Assembly (NCBI GenBank): GCA_002077045.2
Contig: KZ111148.1
Location: 1,574,311 to 1,614,057 of the forward strand
Direction: 5' to 3'
Origin: Rachicladosporium sp. CCFEE 5018
Taxonomy: Eukaryota > Ascomycota > Dothideomycetes > Cladosporiales > Cladosporiaceae
Length of the DNA: 39,747 nucleotides
Positions within the stretch are counted from its first letter, which is position 1, and each line of letters starts with the position of its first letter. A model generated the notes under the pieces. It was given only the letters and a program-made list of their open reading frames with translations, had not been told where the DNA came from and did not search any database. Positions 30,439 to 39,747 of this stretch are shown piece by piece. The position numbers and the translations under genes are program-made.

Positions 30439-32621
30439 TTAGCATCTTGGCACCCACGACAAAGTGACATCAACTGCCATTGCATCGCCTGCAAAAGGCG
30501 TGCCCTGCGTCTGCCCTGATGGCGTCGTCGCGGCGCTGAAGTAGCTGGAGTCTCCGTACTGCAAGAGACTGCCATTGCTGTAGAACTGCGCTCCAGTCGA
30601 GATGGAAGCATCGCAGAGGAGTGAGTTGTCCGCCTGGATACCGCAGAGACCCTTGCTGGTTGTAAGTGTGAAGGGACCTTGGCCTGTGGTGGAGGACGAG
30701 GTGTATGTGGCAGGAGTGCCTGCGGTGTTATACTATAAGCGATGTCAGCATGTATTCTATTTGTTTTGGTGAAGCGAGGGGTGTGGAAGCGACTTACCCA
30801 TTTGCCAGCGGAGATGAGGAATCCTTGCTGGGTCCCTGCACTGTTGTACACGTAGACGTAGCCCTTGCCAGCGAACGGTGTGGCGGTCGCGGTGCTGCAC
30901 GCAGTAGCGGTCGATCCTGCTGTGGTCGTCTTGGTCGACGTACTACCAATTCGTCAGCTTCTTGTTGTCTACTAGAAAGTGCGATACTTACGGTGGTACA
31001 TAGCCCTTAGGGTAGTAGTAGAAAGGTGCTGTGCAGCTTGAGGACCCAAATTGTGTAGGCTGGAGGTTACCCTCTTGAACGCTGCCTTGCACTGTGAGGG
31101 TGAAGTGTGTTAGAACGTGTCAAACTTTGCACCTTCGAGGATCATGATCTTACCGTAAAAGTAGTACCACAGCTCATCGATCTGCCCACCGGAGCACCCA
31201 AGATAGATCTGATTGCCACCGTGATGGGGCGACAGAGCATCCTGGAATTGCTGAGGAGTGTACTTGACCGTGGTGCTGGGAATGATACCAGCAGCAGCGA
31301 GCCAGTCGTAGCTGGGCAGCTCCTGGAAAAGGCTTTCAGTGCGCTCAAAAAAGTCGACTACCTCCGCACCAGGGCTGTAATTAGGGTAGCAAGGCGGGTC
31401 GAATGTGGACATGCACGTCCCGTGTTTGCCGAATTCATGCTCCCAGAACGACTCTGCCGAGCCGCTGTTGGAGGCCCAGTAGGTCAGAGCGTAGTCGACA
31501 AGATCTTGGCGGCCGAAGCTCTGCAATATCTGGGTGAGGTTGGTGTACTCGCGTGCCGGATCGCAGAACTGCTGGTATGTGCCATCGCAATTATCTGGCC
31601 AGAGCCCGTGGATAGTCCAGCTATTGTTGGGCCCTGTGGCAGGCGATACGTCCCTGCAAGATGTCAGCCATGATCTCTGACGCTCTCATGGACCGGCTGG
31701 AAGTGCTTGTGCTATGATCGACCGCACTGCGGATGTCTTTGCAGCCTCACTGGCCAAGGAGACTTCGACTTACCAAAATTGGGTCTGCAAAATCAATCCA
31801 CCGGGGGACTCAAAGCAGCAAGTATCAGCGATGGCAGTCGTGTTCTGGCACGAGTAGGGAAGCCCGGCCGGGCAGTTGAAGGCATCCCCACCGGTCGGCG
31901 TCGCAGCGCTGGTTGACGAAGTCGTACTGGACGAGGTGATCACGACTGGAGAGCTCGTCGTGGTCGGAATGGCGCTTGAAGTCGTTGGCACATCTGGAGT
32001 GCTGGACGAGGTGCTAGTAGGAACAACGCTGCTCGAGGTTGATGAACTAGTAGTGGTCGTGATCGGGACAGCGCTCGAAGAGCTGGAAGTGGTCGTCGTT
32101 GGGACAGCACTCGACGAGCTTGGAGTGGTCGTCGTCGGAACAGCACTTGTAGAACTTGTAGTGCTGGAACTGCCTGGAGTAGCACTGGAAGTTGACGTTG
32201 TCGAGGAGAGAGTTGAAGTACTGGTTGTAAGGACCGTGCTCGAGGTCGATGAGGTCGTTGTGGGCACACTGGAGGTACTCGATGAGGTCGTAGTGGGAGC
32301 GCTGGAGGTTGTCGACGGGACTGTCAAAGTCGAGCTGTTCGGTAGAACTATGCTTGTTGACGTTCCAACTGAGATCGTGGATGGCGCAGTAGAGGAAACA
32401 CCGATAGACGAGCCCTTCAAGGTAGAAGTACTCAATGTTGAACTCTTGGTGGTGCTGAAAGATGTGCTGCGAGAGCTACTCTTGGAAGTGCTAGTAGAAG
32501 TCACCGTGATCGTTGTCTTGGTCTTGCATAGCTTTGTAAGTGGATTGTTGATGTCAAAGACCAGCAAAATACCGGAGATGACACAAGTCACCTCCTTGAC
32601 GATGACCCCGACAGCAGGCAT
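30439..32621 (-). CDS. RNase T2 with long Ser/Thr-rich stalk, intact, arm B copy
   Basis: Five exons (32621-31774, 31653-31154, 31091-30992, 30942-30798, 30732-30439) encode 628 residues, with all phases closing. A hydrophobic N-terminus (MPAVGVIVKEVTCVISGILLV) is followed by about 210 residues of Ser/Thr/Val/Pro, then the RNase T2 domain from about residue 245: CPAGLPYSC, CCFESPGGLILQTQFW, HGLWPDNCDG (first active-site histidine), WEHEFGKHGTC (second), and the fungal C-terminal extension. It cleaves single-stranded RNA via a 2',3'-cyclic phosphate; members are secreted or vacuolar and act in RNA scavenging and stress-linked tRNA cleavage. Fungal RNase T2 enzymes usually begin just after the signal peptide, so the mucin-like stalk is unusual. 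An ATG 14 codons upstream is possible, but the hydrophobic segment fits 32621 better. Confidence 0.9.
32053..32160. repeat. Three 36-bp tandem repeats coding for the Ser/Thr stalk (arm B)
   Basis: Units at 32053-32088, 32089-32124 and 32125-32160 have the same number and order as in arm A (11631-11738), with almost no sequence difference. Confidence 0.75.
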
Positions 32622-33457
32622 GGTCCCTTGAAAGGAGAGTTTGAGAATGATGGGAACTTCCACGCACTGGAAGAGTGCAACCTTGCGCTCTTATACCAAC
32701 TCACCAGACCTACGATCACACACCATGAGCCCCATGAGTCTCTGCAGCACGTGGGACCCAACGAGACGGTCTCAGAGCCTGCGCAGATCGGAGTAGGCCA
32801 CATTGATGTGCTTCTAGAAGTGGCGTTTCTTCCTTCTTTGGCAGATCAGTTCACTAGCAATGCAGTCGGTGGCCCTAGAGATGTATAGTTCAGCCGCTAT
32901 GTGTAGGTACCTGGCCCGCATTCATGGCCTCAGACTGAATCCTTTGCATTGTGCTAAGGCGATCTCACGGGGTGTTCGCAGTGCATTAGGACAGACACAA
33001 TACTTACAGACCATTTAGACATCTAGGTCTTCGCCGTTGGTTGCATGAGCCTCCAGGGAAGTCACCTCCACTACAGTTGCCGCTGTCTTGTCTGCCCAGT
33101 CTCGTGGGAAGCATACTCCCCAGAGTTGATCTGCAGTAGTGGCAAGTCAACTGGCCTGCCCGAAGCGGACGCATCACCGGGAGCATGCGCAGATGGTTGG
33201 ATAAGTAAGGGCAGCAATCGTGGCAAACAAGTCGGTCGTGCCGCTGCCAAGATCGATCACGGGAGATCTGCCGGATGAAGTCTGGGAGTGGAAGACGGAG
33301 GACTCGTTGGACGACCTCTCTCGTCGCCCAATGACTCGTTCTCAGATGACTAAGCCCTTCCCTTCCCAGCTACACGTATGAGTGCATCGTCAAATGCGGT
33401 CCTCGAGCATTGAGCGCAGGAAACAATGGGTACGGTTGAACCATTGAGTGTGCGTTG
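32622..33457. other. Divergent intergenic region between RNase T2 and TatD (arm B)
   Basis: These 836 bp hold both promoters; no gene is supported. The sequence closely matches 12200-13040. Confidence 0.5.
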
Positions 33458-34625
33458 ATGAAGCGTCTCCCAGCAATAACTTTGTTCTCTGCCCTCCGAT
33501 CTCCTGTCCCATCTCACCACTTTGTCTTTGCCACCCCCATGATGGAGTCGAGCGTCCCCGATCCTCTCACGGCAGGTCTTAGCGCCTTGCGCGTGCCCAA
33601 TACTCCAGACAGACCCTCCTTGAGATACGCAGATGTCAGTTGCTCTTCTCCCCCTGGTCCTTCTAAAACATATTCTGACCTACTGCAGCCAGATCGGCAT
33701 CAACCTCTCGGATCCCATCTTTCGAGGCCTCCATGACAATCGCCGTCGCCATGAAGACGATCTACAGCACGTCATCCAGCGTGCTCTGGAAACGGGTGTG
33801 CGCAAGATGATGATCACAGGCTCTGATCTGGAGCAGTCGAAAGCAGCCATCGCTGTCGCCAAAGATTACCCTGGCCTGTGTTACGCGACTGTGGGCGTTC
33901 ATCCTTGCTCAGCGAAGCAGTTCGAGACGCATCCATGCGGGGCATCAGATCTGCTCAATCAGCTAAGAGATCTGGCTGTCAAGGGTAAGAGTGACGGAAA
34001 CGTCACAGCCTTTGGCGAGATCGGATTGGACTACGATCGACTGCACTACTGCGACAAGGAGACGCAAATACGAACATTCGAGCAACAGCTTGAACTGGCC
34101 ATAAAGCTGCAAATGCCCTTGTTCTTGCACTCGCGCGCAGCAGCTGAGGATTTCGCTGCTCTACTCAGTGCACGACTGAACAAGCTGCCCAAGCGTGGCC
34201 TGGTGCATTCATTCACCGGCACCATGGAGGAAATGCGACACCTTGTCTCGCTCGGCTTCGATATCGGTATCAATGGCTGCTCCATGAAGACTGAGGAGAA
34301 TGTCGCTGTGGTGAGGGAGGTTCCCCTGGAGCGATTACAGATCGAGACAGATGGACCTTGGTGCGAGATTCGACCGAGTCATGCTAGCGCAAAGTACTTG
34401 ACAGATGCACCGAAGCTACCCAAGGCTGTGAAGAAGGAGAAGTGGAGCTCGGAGTACATGGTGAAGGGAAGGAATGAGCCGTGTGCAATATCGCAGGTGG
34501 CGTATGCTGTGGCTGCGATCAAAGAGGTCAGTGTGGAGGAGGTGTGTGAAGCAGCGTTCCAGAACTCGGTTCGCATGTTTGGTCTGGGAGAGGGTTCACC
34601 ATTGATGAATGGCGATGCGCATTGA
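33458..34625 (+). CDS. TatD-family metal-dependent deoxyribonuclease, arm B copy
   Basis: Two exons (33458-33634, 33693-34625) with a 58-nt intron encode 369 residues. Because the intron is not a multiple of three, the two exons sit in different frames, which confirms the splice in both copies. All metal-ligand motifs are kept (GVHPC, GEIGLDYD, FLHSR, VHSFTG, ETDGPW). A handful of replacements separate it from arm A, such as ALETGVRK versus ALGTGVRK and AIAVAKD versus AIALAKD. It has the same neighbours as the other copy: divergent from RNase T2, convergent with the ABC transporter. Confidence 0.9.
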
Positions 34626-35059
34626 TGAATCGTACTTCCCGATTACCATACACGGATAAAGCACGAATGACTCGAAGATTACCCTCGCTCTTCCGGAAGT
34701 CTGGAAATCTTCTTTACCGCTGTCACCCGTTGCTGAAGTCTCTATCGACCGTATTGCGACGAGCGACATTTGCCTTACAAGTCCCGTCGATGTGAGCACC
34801 TGACAGCTCTTGACTAATGACGGGAGAACACTCTGCCATCGGCTAGACGGGCTCAGAAAGAGACTCGTGCATGGAATCACACTAGCACAGGTCATCCTAG
34901 ACTATCATTATAGCGGAGGTAAACCCCGGCTTCTTCAACTTCGCGCACGTCGACATGCTCCTCACGTCTATAGACCACAGTTGGATCGAGTCTATTTTCT
35001 AGTTGCTAATTGATATAGTACGCACGACCTGAGCTTAGTCTACACAACGCGGAGTGACC
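34626..35059. other. Convergent intergenic region, TatD / ABC transporter (arm B)
   Basis: These 434 bp are nearly identical to 14208-14641. Nothing beyond 3' flanks was recognised. Confidence 0.5.
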
Positions 35060-38000
35060 CTACGCCTCCTTCTTCGACTTCGCTTCGGTCGCAACCTTCT
35101 GCTTCTTCGGTACCCGCGCCAGCCAATAGAAGAACACCGCCGCGAACATGTTCACGAAGATGAACGCAAATATGATGCCCAGGTTCCTGTACCTCTCACT
35201 GTAATTGCTCGCCACCGCGCTGAGAAAGACGTTGGTATCGGCAAATGTACAGTAAGAGCAGTCTTGGGTAGCGTTCGGATCGGCCAGATACCCGCCAGCC
35301 TGCGAGATGTAGGGTGCCATGTATTGCCCGCAGGTTGTAGAGGGCGTGGGCTGGAAGCGCACGTACTCGTTGTCGGCGCAGATGACCTCTTGGTTGGCGA
35401 CACCGACAGCAAGCATGCCATTCACGAGGTAGGTGAACGGAGAGACTCGGTACATGAAGATCTGCGGTGGCTGTTAGTTTGGAATCTGCTGCGAATTACA
35501 TCTAGAGATACTGACCCAAAAGCCTGGCAGTGAAGTCGGTGTGGCGAGGACACCGCAAAAGATGAGCGTGAGCGAGAACATCAAGTTGGCAATGTTACCG
35601 CCAGCTTCGGCCGTGTCGATACCGGCTATGACTGCGCTGGTAAAGGTCGAAGCTAGAATGTGGGTCAGCAAGCTGCTTATAATATTCAGGTGGAGGAGGA
35701 GTGTGCTTACTGAACAGCAGAAACTGTATAACGAAAGCGAAGAACAACGCTCCTCTTTCTTTCACTTCTCCAGTGGGCACCGCGTTCTGATACAGCCCAA
35801 TCGGGTAGTAAATGCAGAAGAAGATGATCACACCCATCAGCGCATTCCAAGGTATCTCCACGAAGACGTTCGCAACAATGAAGCTCTGCCAGCTATAAGT
35901 CCTGCTCGGTCGCTCTCTTGCCTCATACAGACTTCTCTGCACGACGAAGTTTGGCATGATCTGCTGCACTAGTTGCCCGAAGATCGTAAACAGCATGAAT
36001 ATGCTGAATAACTGGTTCTGCAGGCCTTGTTGCGTGAGTGGCGCTTTGTAGAATGTAAAACCGATGAAGAGCGAAGAGAAAAGGCAGAGTGCTACCTTCG
36101 AGTAGATGTAGGAGGGTGTGCGCCAGTACTGCTGGAAGACTCGGTGTGTGACTTCATAGAGCTGAGTGCCAAAGGGTGCGGCAAATTCGCGGTATGACAG
36201 TTTGTCGTTCTGCACAGTACGCTCCGGGACTTCCTTCGGTCGTTCGTCGCGTAGGTGGTCAAGGTAGCGGTGTGTCTCAGTATACTCTGGACTTTCGCGC
36301 CACGTTCGATGCCAGTCAATGTCCGTGGTGGTACCAGGGGCGGCGCCGATGACTTCCAGCATCCATTCGGCGGGATTCGCGTCGGGAGGGCACTTGTGTG
36401 CGCCGTTGCGCTCGAAGTAGGAGGTGAGGACGTGTGAGCCCTCGCCTACGGTACCGAAGTAGACCGTCTGACCGCCTTTTGCAAGAAAGAGTAGGCGGTC
36501 AAAGCGTTGGAAGAGTATAGCAGAGGGCTGGTGAATAGTACAGAGAATGGCTTGGCCGGACTTAGCGAGCTTCTCAAGGAGGTCGAGAATCGCGTACGAA
36601 GTCTGACTGTCTAGTCCGCTAGAGGGTTCATCGAGGAACAGTAGGAGCTCCGGCTTTGCAGCGAGCTCAACGCCGATGGTCAGTCTCTTCCTCTGTTCGA
36701 CATTCAAGCCCTCACCTGGGACACCAACGACAGCATCAGCGTATTCCTCCATATCCAGCAGCTTGATGACCTCCTCAACGTAGGCCAGCTTGTCCTTGCG
36801 TGACACATCTGCAGGCTGGCGCAGTACTGCGCTGAAAATAAGGGCCTCTCGTACTGTTGTAGTCTGCAGGTGCAAGTCTTGCTGTTGCACGTAGCCAGTC
36901 TTCCGCTGAAAAGACTCGTCACGCTGGCGACCATCAACAAGCATCTCGCCGGAGACAACACCCATAGTGACCCACGTAGCGAGTACGTCCAGCAAAGTAG
37001 TCTTGCCAGCTCCAGACACACCCATGAGCGCAGTCAGGGTACCAGGCTTGACCCAGCCATCGACATGGTCCAAGATACGACGCTCTTCCTTCTTGATCTT
37101 AATATCATATATGACGTTTCTCCAGCTGAAGATCGCTGTCTGCTTCTGTGTGATATCGGTAGGTGCAGTGTAGCTTTCCTTCTTCGCGAGCGCAGAGCCG
37201 TTGCTTCCAGATTCCTCGTCAATGGTCTTCTCCTTGAGAACTGCAGGCGTATGGCCCCTACGGAATACCAGGACTTCGCCCTTGGATTTCTTTGACGAGA
37301 TGAGCTCGGTAGCGACGATGTAGAATGTCATGAGGGCGACAGTGAACAGTATTATGATTCCAATGTTTCGCCACTGGATATTCATAGTCAGTACACTGCA
37401 ACAAACATGACTAGAGAGGTCCTTACCTTGTGGCTATTGTAGTACTGGAACGCGGAAGCCAGATAATCGTCGCCGTTCACAAATGCCAGCCCGGCTTCTG
37501 ACCCGACGGCGGAGCAGACTTGCTCACGTTGCGCGAGATCGCCATAAGATGGCACGTATGCAGAACAAGCATATCTGCGTCCATGGAACTCATTCACCAT
37601 CAATGCTTCGAAGGCGTAGGCTACAGGATCCAGATAGTTAATCCACTATTTAGTCGTCAGCTTCGTGTGCATACTGATATGCGTTCGGCAGTATGACTTA
37701 CCCTGCACCACCCCAGCATGTAGCGAGTCGGTATAGCAAACCCAGTGAACATGACTATACCCAGGATCAGCACCGCCGCCGGTGCCATCGCCTGTGCTAA
37801 CGTCCTGGACACCGAAGCTATCGTCCGGAACAGCATGCTCATCATGAGAGTCGTCAAGAAGCTAGCAAACATGAAGAAGAAGAAAGGCCCGGGCTCTCGT
37901 CGCAGATTCACCATGAAGTAGAGGGCGATATTGAAGATGATCGCATTCATGATCTTGTAAGGCATGTCGGTCAACATAGACGCGATTGCTTCGGCCGACG

Positions 38001-39747
38001 GATGGTACAGAGCGTATCGAGAATGCTTCTCGACGATCGGTCGCTGTGCGTAGAGTGTGAGAATTTCCAAGGCTGAACCGAAGGCGTTGAGGAGAATCGA
38101 GAAGAAAATGACTGCACCACGCTGGAAAAATGAGGTCGTATTGAGCTGCATGTTGTAGAACACGCTGCCAACGACGAGAGCCATCATGGCGTTGCCGAAA
38201 AGTTGCGTAAAAGTCAAGCTTGGATCTCCCGTCAAGCGACGGAAGCCACGCCAGAGACAGAGCTCGACCTGCTGCGTGTAAGACAATGTGTAGGGAGATT
38301 TGGCGCGAGACTGCTTGGACTGCTGAACACGGCGTGACGCAGCGAATTGATGGTATGATTCTCCCTCCAGCGGGTACTGCTGATTATATGCATCGATATC
38401 TTGCACCAGCTGAGTACGCTCAGGACTTGCCTTCCATCGAGCAGCGAAGTCATCGGGTGTGCGGGGAACTTTGTTCTCCCAACCTGACTTGACCACACGT
38501 TCTTGTGCAGAAGTCATGGATGTGAGAAAGTCGCCGTCAGTCTGACGATGCGGGCAGACGAAGCCCATGCGCTCGAAATAGGCTCGCGCCTTCTTGGTAG
38601 AGCCGAAGTAGATCTGTCGTCCTTCATAAAGCACTAACGCCTTGTCGAAGATGTCGTATGCGGATTGCGGCGCTTGGTAGATAGCTACCATGGCAGTCGC
38701 ACCACTGAGCTCTGTCTGAAGTCGTAGAGTCTTGCAGAACTCGATGGCGTTTGCGCTGTCGAGACCACGGGTACTGTTGTCCCAAGCCTGGAGAGGCGCA
38801 CCACTCAAAGATGCCTCTGCTATCGACACTCGCTTTCGTTCGCCTCCTGAACAGCCACGGACGAAGTCATTCCCTACGCGCGTGTTGACGGTGTGGCTAA
38901 TGCCATAAGTAGCCATGATCACGTCCCGCATGTGCTCTGCGTAGACATTCTTGCTCACGCCACCAGGAACATTCTTGGGCGCTCTGGCGCGAGCAGCGAA
39001 CGTCAGCGTGTCGCCAACAGTCAACATAGGGAAATGAACGTCCACCTCTGCAGTATAGATCGCCTCGCCGCGGAAGTACTTATGCATATGATCGGGCGGG
39101 ATGCCCTGATAGTTGATTTCGGTGCCATCGTCCACAAAGAAGCCATGCGTCTCGCCAGTCAAAGTCTTCAGAAATGTAGAGCAGCCACTGCCAGGTGGAC
39201 CAAGCACGACAAGCATCTCTCCGCTCCTGACAAGACCCTCAAAGTCTTGCAGGATGTCTATGCGACGTTGCTTGCCGAGACCCAGTAGCCGCTTGATCGG
39301 ATCGATAGTCTTAAGCACCACATTCGCGACATCAGCCTGGTAATCGGTAGCTGCACCGAAGCCATGGACACTTAGATTCCGGAAGGCAACACCTGCGGTG
39401 CGTCCAGGATTCTTATTCTCGTTCTCGGTGAGCTTGATCATGCTCCGGACCCATGACCGGTACCGGAAGTTCTCCGAATTAGGGTCGGTGTTTGAGCCTT
39501 TCTCTGCCTGAAGTGGATTGTCCCCAAGCTGTGACCACGTAGTCTGCTGGGTCAGTGATCTGGCGAGCTGAGCGACTTCATTGTCTTTGCGATTCTCAAT
39601 GTCCTCATCCGAGCTTGGCGACTCGTAGGCTTCAAGACCCTGTTTGCTCAAGTCGTGCTTCTCGGATTCGATTGCTCGCTCATCCTGGGGTGTGACGCCG
39701 TCAGGGTAGTACGTTCCATCGTGAATGCCTGTACCTCCGGTATGCGA
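35060..39747 (-). CDS. PDR/CDR-type full-size ABC transporter, 5' end cut by the window (arm B copy)
   Basis: Five exons (39747-37702, 37645-37427, 37373-35711, 35652-35516, 35461-35060; introns 53-58 nt) give 1488 visible residues. The frame runs open to the window edge without a convincing ATG, so a short N-terminus is missing. The layout is (NBD-TMD)2. NBD1 has the Cys-type Walker A GPPGSGCST, signature VRGCSGGERKR and WDNSTRGLDS. TMD1 follows, then NBD2 with GVSGAGKTT, the degenerate signature LNVEQRKRLTIG and LLFLDEPSSGLDSQ, and TMD2 with a Cys-containing outer loop. These asymmetric ATP sites are normal for this family. Such plasma-membrane pumps export azoles, plant defence compounds and lipids; the substrate here is unknown. 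Confidence 0.95.

Larger units (their letters stand above)
23287..36246. repeat. Segmental duplication, arm B (direct copy of 1-15828)
   Basis: This is the partner of arm A, in the same orientation. The limits given are those imposed by the window start and the N gap in arm A; the true duplication may be longer at both ends. All genes in this arm are intact. Confidence 0.95.

Noticed and set aside
31876..32631. Long plus-strand open frame of 251 codons rich in Val, Glu and Leu (also 11454-12050 in arm A).
   Set aside because: It is the reverse complement of the Ser/Thr-rich repeat exon of RNase T2. Low-complexity ACN/TCN codons keep the opposite strand open, and no domain is visible.
35054..35533. 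159-codon plus-strand frame, repeated at 14636-15115.
   Set aside because: It is the antisense of the last two transporter exons. It is conserved only because the real gene is.
39160..39210. Walker A of the first ATP-binding domain has Cys in place of Lys (GPPGSGCST).
   Set aside because: This looks like a missing catalytic residue but is the normal asymmetric first site of PDR-type transporters, as is the degenerate signature of the second domain.
1..39747. CRISPR arrays, rRNA or tRNA genes, and transposon ends.
   Set aside because: None were recognised by eye. The only repeats seen are the segmental duplication and the stalk-coding tandem repeats. A tRNA could be missed without a covariance search.

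Overview
The window is nuclear DNA from a filamentous or yeast-like ascomycete (Pezizomycotina). The evidence is short GT-AG introns (about 49-120 nt), a SepH/Cdc7-type septation kinase, HET-domain proteins, a full-size PDR-type ABC transporter and a fungal formate/nitrite transporter. A Dothideomycete is plausible. Some members, such as the black yeast Hortaea, carry duplicated or hybrid genomes, which would fit what is seen here, but the species cannot be fixed from this window.

The main feature is a large direct duplication. Arm A (1-15828) and arm B (23287-36246) carry the same genes in the same order and orientation: 3' end of the septation kinase (+), aldo/keto reductase (+), flavocytochrome b2-like dehydrogenase (+), HET-domain protein (-), RNase T2 (-), TatD nuclease (+) and PDR ABC transporter (-). 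Arm A ends inside the transporter gene at a run of exactly 100 N (15829-15928). The tandem layout may therefore be real, or it may be a second haplotype or homeolog contig placed next to the first by scaffolding. Between the arms lie an orphan 3' coding fragment (15929-16093), a formate/nitrite transporter (17014-18205), a GNAT acetyltransferase (18236-19098, minus) and the full-length kinase (19710-24116), whose 3' end opens arm B. Arm B continues past 36246 into the rest of the transporter, which is cut by the window end.

Identity between the arms is mosaic. It is about 99% over the kinase 3' end, then changes abruptly to about 18% mismatch near position 653. The reductase and dehydrogenase are diverged, with perfectly identical tracts of 90-96 nt inside them. 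The block around the HET gene does not align outside coding sequence, and the HET proteins are only about 75% identical at their N-termini. Only arm A has an astacin-like metalloprotease there. From RNase T2 to the transporter the arms are again about 97-99% identical. In arm A the HET and RNase T2 genes are broken; in arm B they are intact.

Most genes look like independent housekeeping, transport and secreted functions. The one neighbourhood with a possible common theme is HET protein, RNase T2 and TatD nuclease, families each tied to regulated cell death in fungi, lying side by side in both arms. I treat this as a hypothesis.
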